A stretch of DNA of 64,000 nucleotides from Oscillospiraceae bacterium (lineage in GTDB: Bacteria > Bacillota > Clostridia > Oscillospirales > Acutalibacteraceae): contig JAISJQ010000024.1 in the NCBI GenBank assembly GCA_031261445.1, forward strand, positions 1 to 64,000, read 5' to 3'. Below are positions 17,396 to 24,182 of the stretch, in pieces. A program made the translations under genes and the position numbers. Positions within the stretch are counted from its first letter, which is position 1. Every line of letters starts with the position of its first letter. The notes under the pieces are model-generated. The model had not been told where the DNA came from. It searched no databases and was given only the letters and a program-made list of their open reading frames with translations.

Positions 17396-18130
17396 TTATA
17401 GTGTTTTCTCCCTGCTCTTAAAGAAGTCCCCGAACGGCTTGTAAAGCTCTTGTTGGAAGAGCACGTTGATTGCTTTATCATTGTTGCTTGTGAACAATTG
17501 GCGCAGTTCGTCGATGTCAAAACACCGCACACGCGCTTTGTCTTCCGCTGGCTGCCGCTGCACGTGTTGGCAAAGCTGCCGATAGAGTGGGCTTGTGCGC
17601 ACCATGTTCTCGTGCCTTGTGAAGAAGACGATGTCCGTGTTTTCGGGCAACTTCTTGAGCGTCTCTTGCGGCAGTGGCTCTTCGGAGGGCTCGAAAGCAT
17701 CGGCGTTGCTGAAAATCCAGAAGGAGAAGTGCGCTTCTTGCGTGTTGGCTTTCTTTTGCACCGCTTGGTTTATCGCTTCAATCAGCCCGCCCGCTAGGCT
17801 CTCCGTCTCCCACTTGCCGTCTAGGATTTTCCAAATGTACTGGATGTCGTTCTTAATGCTCTCCGGTTTTTCTCGCCAGTAACCCGCCCCCTGTTGCACG
17901 CGCCCGGCGATGTTGTGGGTGTCGCGGGTATGGCGACCGTATTGCGCCGCCAGTACATCCGTCAGGCCAAGATAGATCACGCCGTACTGGATTCCTGTCT
18001 CGACTTTCTTGCCCGTGAAGTTTTCATCGTTGGCCAAAGTCGTCAAGAAATGATCCAAAAAGTCCTCCTCTCGCAACGCACGCAGGGAGCTGTCTACGCT
18101 AAAGAGTAGCTGTAAATACGCCGTCGTCAT
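17396..18130 (-). CDS. Degenerate VWA-like protein
   Basis: A 244-residue cytoplasmic protein. Strand and helix order fits a VWA fold: opening strand LQLLFSVDSS, YGVIYLGL, helix LAGGLIEAINQAV, strands HFSFWIFSNAD and TDIVFFTRHE. The MIDAS is only partial (Asp-Ser-Ser instead of DxSxS), so metal binding is doubtful. The position next to a kinase-like gene and a PP2C gene recalls TerY-type VWA-kinase-phosphatase triads; that parallel is an inference. The ATG at 18130 overlaps the kinase stop as ATGA, with GGAGG upstream. Confidence 0.5.
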   Translation of the reverse strand: MTTAYLQLLFSVDSSLRALREEDFLDHFLTTLANDENFTGKKVETGIQYGVIYLGLTDVLAAQYGRHTRDTHNIAGRVQQGAGYWREKPESIKNDIQYIWKILDGKWETESLAGGLIEAINQAVQKKANTQEAHFSFWIFSNADAFEPSEEPLPQETLKKLPENTDIVFFTRHENMVRTSPLYRQLCQHVQRQPAEDKARVRCFDIDELRQLFTSNNDKAINVLFQQELYKPFGDFFKSREKTL

Positions 18131-19410
18131 CGTTGTGCCTCCGTTGTATGTATCCATTGAATTTGCTCACCGTGGGGGAGCGTTATGCTATCGCCGCACA
18201 GCGATAGCACTTTGGCTGGCTCTTTCTCATAAAACACTTTGCAACTCGCACCATCGGGCATCGCAAACACCACAATATTGTTGCCCAGCGCAAACGCCTC
18301 TCCTGCCGCCAAGACAACGTCTTGCAGACAATGGCAGGGATAGGCGATGTCATTATCCTTGTCATCCTCGTCCACGAGTCTTCCCCTGGAAAGCGTCAGT
18401 GTCAAACAGATGTCCCGCGTGGCGCAGGGGACGGGCTCTTGGGGCACGAGCGTCGATGTGTTGAGCTCGAACTGGGTGCGCAGCACTGCGCTGAAGTCAT
18501 CGATGAACTCTTGGATGTATGCCAGCCGGGACTCTTGGGATTCGTTCTTGTCTTTGTTGAGTTGCAAGATTTTCTCGCGTTGTGTTGTCCAGTCGTACCC
18601 CTCCAGTTTGCAACGTTTAACGAACGCTTGCAGCTTTGGATGTTCGTCGAACATTTTCTCGCACAGCACGCCCAGCCCCCACAGATCCAGGAGAATCGAA
18701 CCGGGCTTGTCCTCAATAATGGCCTTATACGCCTCGTCGGGCAAAACGCTCCAGCTTGCTTTGCCGCAAAAGATGTTTCCTGTGTCGGATTCATCTTTTT
18801 CCCACCGAACAGAAGTAAAGTCGGTTAAGCGAACGTGGGGCTTATTCTGAGCATCAAGATGAATCATATACTGATCCATCGTTATGTCTCTGTGCGCTTG
18901 CGCACCCGCACGAACGAGGTCGCGTAGGGCGAGGATGGCTTGCGTCATCAGGCGTGCCTTGTCTTCGATGGACACATTGTCTGTTTCGATTAAGTATTGA
19001 TTGAGAGCTGTTTCATAGTACGGCATGATTACGATTTCACGAACAATCTCTTCCTCTGGTTCTGGCTCCGTCAACACTTTAACGAACAGAACATCCTTCA
19101 CAAGCACAAGAAAAGGCGAGGAGGTAGATTGTAGGTAACATTCACTGGCAAGAACATCGGTGTGATGTGTTCCCGACGACGTCGTCTCCAATTTTGATAA
19201 AGTGCTCTTAAACCAGTAGACACCATCATCTGAGTGTGCCTTGCCAAAGATGGTTGCACTTTTTCGGTGTGCTAAATCCGCTACGGGGATCATTTTGTCT
19301 ATCCGATAAGTTTTGCCCTCGTTAGACAGTTCTTTGACTGCTGTGGGCTCAAATGAATACGTAACCGTTCCATCGACTGGCTCAAATTTAACAAACTTCA
19401 CACTGGGCAT
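18127..19410 (-). CDS. Eukaryotic-like protein kinase with altered active site
   Basis: A 427-residue cytoplasmic protein. Kinase landmarks appear in order: candidate ATP lysine Lys68 in YWFKST, candidate alpha-C Glu91, catalytic loop AHRDITMDQ (His173-Asp175), the metal motif reading DFT (197-199) instead of DFG, and the subdomain IX motif DLWGLG (about 242-247). The Asn of HRDxxxxN is Gln180. Catalytic Asp and Lys remain, so it may be active or a regulated pseudokinase. The C-terminal ~100 residues look beta-rich. Asn-to-Gln and DFT are departures from ordinary Ser/Thr kinases. ATG at 19410 with GAGAGGTG upstream; the GTG at 19419 overlaps that ribosome site. Confidence 0.75.
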   Translation of the reverse strand: MPSVKFVKFEPVDGTVTYSFEPTAVKELSNEGKTYRIDKMIPVADLAHRKSATIFGKAHSDDGVYWFKSTLSKLETTSSGTHHTDVLASECYLQSTSSPFLVLVKDVLFVKVLTEPEPEEEIVREIVIMPYYETALNQYLIETDNVSIEDKARLMTQAILALRDLVRAGAQAHRDITMDQYMIHLDAQNKPHVRLTDFTSVRWEKDESDTGNIFCGKASWSVLPDEAYKAIIEDKPGSILLDLWGLGVLCEKMFDEHPKLQAFVKRCKLEGYDWTTQREKILQLNKDKNESQESRLAYIQEFIDDFSAVLRTQFELNTSTLVPQEPVPCATRDICLTLTLSRGRLVDEDDKDNDIAYPCHCLQDVVLAAGEAFALGNNIVVFAMPDGASCKVFYEKEPAKVLSLCGDSITLPHGEQIQWIHTTEAQR

Positions 19411-19428
19411 CGCAATCACCTCTCATGT

Positions 19429-20184
19429 CTAAATATACCACCGGTTGTCGCATAGCAACAACGCAGCGGCTTGGTTGTCGTCTGTGGTCTCTGCCGCCTC
19501 CCGGCAGAGGGTTTCGAGCAAAGTGCGCGACCAGCCTGTGGAGGAGCGGGCGTCGCGCTGGGAGAGAATGCGTTGAATCTCCGCCTCTGGCAGAGCACCA
19601 AACGCGCCATCGCTCCCCAACACCAATCGGTCGTCCAACGTAAACGGGCGTCTTGCGAAGTGGGGGCGAACGCCGTGGAGGTCGCCCAAGCTTTCGGTGA
19701 GCACATTGCGCCGCCCCTTCAGATGATCCAGTTCCAGCAACTGTTCCATCTCGTCGCCGTGGAGCAGGTAGGCTGGACTGTCGCCCACGCCGCAGACAAA
19801 CACTTCGCCCGCAAAGGCAATGGCCGCCGTAATAGTCGTGCCGATGTCTTCGCCGGGGAACGTTTGCAGGAGGCGTGCGTTTACGTTTTTCAGCGCGTCT
19901 TGCGTCAACCACGTCCAAAGTAGCTCTTTTGTGGAGTCAATGGTCGCCGTGATAGCCACCAGTTTTTCCTCATTTTTCAACAAGAATCGGTTGATTTCAT
20001 CCACAAATAACGCCAACGCTTCAAACGCCACTTTGTCCGAATGCACGCAAGCCCCCACGCCGTCGGCAACGGTCAACACGAACAGGTCACTGGAGACCAT
20101 GCGTTTGGGGCGAATGCCTAGCAAGAACACTTGGTCTTCCATGTACGGTTTGCGTCCGCTATTTTTTGTGTCTTGAAATACCAT
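19429..20184 (-). CDS. PP2C-family Ser/Thr phosphatase
   Basis: Metal-dependent phosphatase of 251 residues, presumably opposing the kinase encoded 18 bases downstream. PP2C motifs are complete: Arg11 with MED at 15-17, ADGVGA at 40-45, GTTITAAI, VGDSPAYLL, LGSDGAF and the final TDDNQAA. No membrane segment, so it is cytoplasmic and single-domain, unlike PstP/PrpC proteins with transmembrane tails. First gene of the eight-gene unit, behind a strong promoter. The second of two adjacent ATGs (20184) is better spaced from GGAGG than the first (20187). Confidence 0.92.
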   Translation of the reverse strand: MVFQDTKNSGRKPYMEDQVFLLGIRPKRMVSSDLFVLTVADGVGACVHSDKVAFEALALFVDEINRFLLKNEEKLVAITATIDSTKELLWTWLTQDALKNVNARLLQTFPGEDIGTTITAAIAFAGEVFVCGVGDSPAYLLHGDEMEQLLELDHLKGRRNVLTESLGDLHGVRPHFARRPFTLDDRLVLGSDGAFGALPEAEIQRILSQRDARSSTGWSRTLLETLCREAAETTDDNQAAALLLCDNRWYI

Positions 20185-20201
20185 CATTTTCCTCCAATGG
20201 A

Positions 20202-20230
20202 ATTATAGCACAATTTATCATTAAACGCAA
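20202..20230 (-). promoter_or_regulatory. Promoter of the PP2C-kinase-VWA-GTPase operon
   Basis: Minus strand: TTGCGT (20230-20225), 17-bp spacer ending in TGC, TATAAT (20207-20202). The leader to the ATG would be only about 10 nt, just enough for GGAGG. It starts a transcription unit separate from FHA-FtsW-PBP. Confidence 0.75.
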
Positions 20231-20240
20231 GAGTTTGTGC

Positions 20241-21662
20241 TTATTTTGTCACTTCGTTCAAGATCTTGCGGATCGCTTTAACGGGATCGCCCAAAAGCCG
20301 CCCACTGTTGGCCAGCGGTTGATCGAGCACCATCAGTGTAATGATATAGTCTTCGCCGTTGACGGGCGCGATGACTGTGAGCCATTGGTTCACCAGTTGC
20401 ACGCCGTTCGTTTGCACTTCCGCTGTGCCCGTTTTGGAGCGCACCCCCGTTTCGGCCACATACTCTTTGCCAAACGTGCCGTTGGCGCTGACCAACATGC
20501 CCTCGCGAATAAACGCGCAGTCGCTTTTGCGCAGAACATTTTTGGCTAACCATGTGGGCTTTGTGGCGGCGGGCAACTTTTTGGTGTCTGGCGGCACAAT
20601 GCGCTGCACCATGTAGGGTTTGGGCGTGTCGCCCCCATTGGCAAGGGTGGCGGTGATCATCGCCACGTGCACGGGGCTCATGCGTGTCACATCCCCCTGA
20701 CCAAAGGCTGTCTGCGCCACTTGGAACAGGTCTTCTCGGCCGTCCTCCGTGCGCATGTTGGTGGTGGAGGCCTCCATGTTGCCAAAATCCAGCGCAATTT
20801 TCTGATTGAACAGGTACTTCTCTTGAATTTTCTCCAGCCCCGCCGCACCAATTTTTTCGTTCATAGCCTGATGCGCAAAGTACGTGTTGACCGAATTGCC
20901 CAATCCGCCCACGAGACTAATTTTTCCAAAGCTCCATCCAGCGTAGTTGTGCAGCGGGCGACTGTATCCGGGCACGGTCTCGCGCCCGCTATCATAGTAC
21001 TGCTCGTTTTCCAGTCCGGCATTCAGGATTGCGCCAGATGTGACCAACTTCATCACAGATCCGGGCACATAGGTGAGCAAGGCTTTATTAAGGAAAAGGG
21101 CGTCCATTTTGCTGTTTGTTTCGTACTGCTCATCGAAGCGAGCCAAATCCAGCAGTGGCGCACTGACGCAAGCGAGCATCTCGCCAGTTTTGGCGTTCAT
21201 CACAAGCCCCGCTGCTCCTTCTTTGTAGCCACCGATTTGCGCGGCGACTGCTTTTTGTAACGTGGTGTTGAGGGTCAACTGCACGTTTTGGCCGTCAGTG
21301 CTCTTGTCGTCTGCGGGCGTCAGTAGCACTTCATTATAGAGCCCCTCCAACCCAAAGTGCCCATACATGTCCGTGCTGTAGCCCAACACACTGCCGTAGG
21401 CCTTGGCGGCCTCTTCGTCTGGGTAGCTCCGATTCTGCGTGCCGACACGAGAGGGGAGGGCGATGGGTTGCATCTGCGCGTCCAAAAAGCTGCCGCGTTT
21501 GTTTTGGCTTTGTTTGTAGTGCGCAACGGTGGCCGCCGCCGTCACCTGACCGCCCATGCGTGCGGTGGGTCCCAACATGAGCCAGATGCCCAACAGCACA
21601 AATAGCAGCGCCGCCACGCCAAAGACCCACTTGAATCGGTTTTTGAGTGTTTTGGAATCCAT
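20241..21662 (-). CDS. Penicillin-binding protein, transpeptidase type
   Basis: Cross-links peptidoglycan outside the membrane. The 473 residues have an N-terminal membrane anchor at about 11-30 and a C-terminal transpeptidase domain with all three active-site motifs: SVMK (202-205), SVN (257-259) and KTGT (410-413). No large N-terminal dimerisation module, so it resembles the PbpA-type proteins paired with RodA/FtsW in actinobacterial phospho-signalling clusters. The ATG overlaps the FtsW stop as TAATG with AGGAGGGG upstream. A longer frame to 22142 would overlap FtsW and is rejected. Confidence 0.93.
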   Translation of the reverse strand: MDSKTLKNRFKWVFGVAALLFVLLGIWLMLGPTARMGGQVTAAATVAHYKQSQNKRGSFLDAQMQPIALPSRVGTQNRSYPDEEAAKAYGSVLGYSTDMYGHFGLEGLYNEVLLTPADDKSTDGQNVQLTLNTTLQKAVAAQIGGYKEGAAGLVMNAKTGEMLACVSAPLLDLARFDEQYETNSKMDALFLNKALLTYVPGSVMKLVTSGAILNAGLENEQYYDSGRETVPGYSRPLHNYAGWSFGKISLVGGLGNSVNTYFAHQAMNEKIGAAGLEKIQEKYLFNQKIALDFGNMEASTTNMRTEDGREDLFQVAQTAFGQGDVTRMSPVHVAMITATLANGGDTPKPYMVQRIVPPDTKKLPAATKPTWLAKNVLRKSDCAFIREGMLVSANGTFGKEYVAETGVRSKTGTAEVQTNGVQLVNQWLTVIAPVNGEDYIITLMVLDQPLANSGRLLGDPVKAIRKILNEVTK

Positions 21663-22981
21663 TACTTTCCCCTCCTGCCTTCCAGATACTCTTTGCGGTA
21701 TTGCTTTCGGTAAAGCAAAAACAGAACATCGACCATAAAGAATGAGGCACAAAGTGCACCCCCACCAGAAGACAAAAATGGCTGCACATTGCCCGACAGC
21801 GGCAAGAGCGCCAAATTGCCCGCCCACATCAGTAGCGACTGCACGCACAGGGTGGTGGTGAACCCAAACGCAATGCCGCGCTGCAGGTGATCCGTCTCCT
21901 TCATGGCTCGCCGATAGCCCATGAACACCAGTAGTGCGATGGGCAAAATCATCAGCAACAGAACGACCAAGCTTCCGAAAAGCTGGATGAGCACCGCTCC
22001 GATCATGTCGTTGTCGCCCACGGGGATATAGATTAAGTAGCGCGGATCGCCACCGCGCCGACCACCCAACAACACGCCCAACATGCCCGAATATGTCTGC
22101 CGCACATCGCCATTTTGAGCAAGGGGCACAAACTGTAACCATTCGTCAAAGCGCTTTTCAAACTTATTGCGAGCAACCCCAAAAACCAAGAGGACAAGCG
22201 CGACAGCGGCTATGCCAAAGAAGAGGAGTACCCGCTTGCGACTGCGGAAATAGGTAATGAGCATGACAAAAAATGCCACGCCCGTGATGATCAAACTACC
22301 AAACTCACTCTCGGTCTTCAGAACCAAGGGTGTCATAAACATCAAAGTATAGCCCACGCAGAGCCACAACTTAGTCTTCTCTTTTTCCATCAACTTCGGC
22401 AAATTCAGCAGAATCGACAGACCTATGACGTATGTGATTTTGTTGATATCGTAGACTGCCGGAATGTTGACCACCAACGGAATCCATGCGCCTGCCATTG
22501 CAAAACCCAAAAAGGCAATCAACCAAATACTTTTTTGTTGGATGCGTCCTTTGAGCACCGCCGCCGCCAGCGCAAGGCTGGCCACTCCCGCTAGGGCGAA
22601 CGCGCCAAAGATCACCCAAGTGTCCTGCCGATCCGCTGGAATTGGCCACTTAGAGGGGTAGAGCACGCAGTGCTCTACCCACGAGCGCGTCCACACAGCC
22701 TGTGCCGCCGCGCCAAACACCAGCAGGAGGACGGGAATCATGAGCAGCAGCTGCCCCTCTGCCTTCTGGAGCGGCCGCAAGCCACCTGAACGTTGGGTTG
22801 CGGCCACGACGGCAAACACACAAACGCACAGGAGCACAGGGGCGAAGGAACGGGTGTAGTATTCCCACGCGCCATAGCGTGCGCAGAGTAGCCCCGTGGC
22901 AACGAACAGTACAGCAAACACCAGCCCCCACAGCAACAGGTTTTTCTTGGTGCTTTTATGCCTAAAGAGACGACGCGGCAT
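21662..22981 (-). CDS. FtsW/RodA/SpoVE-family glycan polymerase
   Basis: A multi-pass SEDS membrane protein of 439 residues that polymerises lipid II, presumably with the PBP encoded next. About ten hydrophobic helices are visible. The family signature is near the C-terminus (NVQPFLSSGGGAL), and the conserved loop Asp is in PVGDNDMIG. Start ATG at 22981 with GGGAGGG about 7 bases upstream, 13 bases after the FHA gene. Whether it serves elongation, division or sporulation cannot be told from sequence. Confidence 0.92.
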   Translation of the reverse strand: MPRRLFRHKSTKKNLLLWGLVFAVLFVATGLLCARYGAWEYYTRSFAPVLLCVCVFAVVAATQRSGGLRPLQKAEGQLLLMIPVLLLVFGAAAQAVWTRSWVEHCVLYPSKWPIPADRQDTWVIFGAFALAGVASLALAAAVLKGRIQQKSIWLIAFLGFAMAGAWIPLVVNIPAVYDINKITYVIGLSILLNLPKLMEKEKTKLWLCVGYTLMFMTPLVLKTESEFGSLIITGVAFFVMLITYFRSRKRVLLFFGIAAVALVLLVFGVARNKFEKRFDEWLQFVPLAQNGDVRQTYSGMLGVLLGGRRGGDPRYLIYIPVGDNDMIGAVLIQLFGSLVVLLLMILPIALLVFMGYRRAMKETDHLQRGIAFGFTTTLCVQSLLMWAGNLALLPLSGNVQPFLSSGGGALCASFFMVDVLFLLYRKQYRKEYLEGRRGK

Positions 22982-22994
22982 GTCTATCCCTCCC

Positions 22995-24053
22995 TTATCC
23001 GCCCACGCGGCGGGTTGGCTCTTGCACACGCCGCACCGCAATTTTTCGACCATGGCGGACTTGCACAGAGTGCACCCGTTCGATGTTTGGCGCTGGCTGC
23101 ACGGGTTGTGGCGGCTCAACTTTCAAGTTGTCTGGCGGGCACAGCACGCGGTCAATGTTGAGGAGAATCTTGCCATCGCCCAGCTCGTAGACCTCGCCAC
23201 TGCTGATGCATTGGGGCACATTGTTGGGTAGGGGCGTGCCGTCTTTGATGAGATTTTCGACTCGGCTGGTCAGACTGGTAATGGCGAAATATCCCTGCGC
23301 CGCATCGTACTGTAGCCGCAAATGTTCACGGCTGATATCATCGTTCCTAAAGGGGAGCGGCAGGTCGCACTTTGGGTCACGGCCAATCAGAAAGTACCCC
23401 GCCGTGCCAATGGTATGCGTCACTTCTTGAGGTTCCCAGAAGGGGCGGTGCAGGTGGTCATTGTGCACGGTGAAGGTCAGAGAAGGCTCAACCGTCACGG
23501 CAGCTCGATAGGCATCCTCCGGCGTCAACGTCAGCACCTTTCCGCCGGGAAAAAAGATGGTGGTGGACTGTTCCAACTCGTCAATGGCCACACTTTTTCC
23601 ACGCTGAAGCATGGTGTGGGCTTGTCCCACGTCCACTTTGATAACAGCGCGGCTCAAGTTTTTGATTTCGGCAATCCCGCCAGTCGTTTGCGTGAGGCGC
23701 AGGCAGGGAGAGGGGATATCGGCGTGCAAATTCAAATCGCAAAGGCTGGCGCCAATGGTGAAGGGGAAGGAGTCTATCGTGGATTGTGTACAGCCGCCTA
23801 CGCTGAAATACGGCTTGATGCCGCGCCGCAGTCGTGTAACATTTTTCCGATCATCGTCGTCTGGCGGCTCAATCGATTCGAAGATACTGCGCAAAGATGC
23901 CCTTGCTTTGGAGAGATTCAGGTTAGGCAAGCGTTCGCGCATTTGTCCTGTGATCCATTGAGCCACCGCCTTGCGGCGCAGGAAGAGGATGATCCCGCCG
24001 ACGAGGACAGCGAAGCCGACCAAGATCAGGATGGCAGTTAGAAAGTTGTTCAT
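22995..24053 (-). CDS. Membrane-anchored FHA-domain protein
   Basis: A 352-residue phosphothreonine-reader candidate. N-terminal membrane helix at about 5-26; a C-terminal canonical FHA domain with IGRDPKCDLPL (about 223-233) and ISREHLRL (240-247). Residues about 85-165 (FTIGASLCDLNLH, then KNLS) look like a second, degenerate FHA without the Arg and His. First gene of the FHA-FtsW-PBP unit; spacing to ftsW is 13 bases. It could recruit targets phosphorylated by the kinase encoded about 4 kb downstream. ATG at 24053 with GGAG upstream. Confidence 0.88.
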   Translation of the reverse strand: MNNFLTAILILVGFAVLVGGIILFLRRKAVAQWITGQMRERLPNLNLSKARASLRSIFESIEPPDDDDRKNVTRLRRGIKPYFSVGGCTQSTIDSFPFTIGASLCDLNLHADIPSPCLRLTQTTGGIAEIKNLSRAVIKVDVGQAHTMLQRGKSVAIDELEQSTTIFFPGGKVLTLTPEDAYRAAVTVEPSLTFTVHNDHLHRPFWEPQEVTHTIGTAGYFLIGRDPKCDLPLPFRNDDISREHLRLQYDAAQGYFAITSLTSRVENLIKDGTPLPNNVPQCISSGEVYELGDGKILLNIDRVLCPPDNLKVEPPQPVQPAPNIERVHSVQVRHGRKIAVRRVQEPTRRVGG

Positions 24054-24089
24054 GATAAAACACTCCTTTTGTGTTGATATCGTGACCAC

Positions 24090-24118
24090 ATTGTAGCATC
24101 TTTTATGAAGGTTTACAA
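24090..24118 (-). promoter_or_regulatory. Promoter of FHA-FtsW-PBP operon
   Basis: Minus strand: TTGTAA (24118-24113), 17-bp spacer ending in TGC, TACAAT (24095-24090); about 37 bases before the FHA start. Confidence 0.65.
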
Positions 24119-24135
24119 AGAAAAACTTTTTAGGT

Positions 24136-24169
24136 AAAAATACCCGCTCCGGGATGGAGTGGGTATTTT
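24136..24169 (-). terminator. Intrinsic terminator after the InlB/BIG2 protein gene
   Basis: Stem AATACCC/GGGTATT with inner CTCC/GGAG, followed on the minus strand by a short T run; it lies just after the stop of the large secreted protein. Confidence 0.8.
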
Positions 24170-24182
24170 CGTTGCGCTTACG

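Noticed and set aside
9891-20184. Classical anti-phage defence island
   Set aside because: No nuclease, restriction enzyme, integrase or other recognisable effector is present, and the operon sits beside wall-synthesis genes; defence remains possible but unsupported.
20241-22142. Longer start for the PBP gene
   Set aside because: The extension overlaps ~480 bases of ftsW; the ATG at 21662 has a strong ribosome site and a correct membrane anchor.
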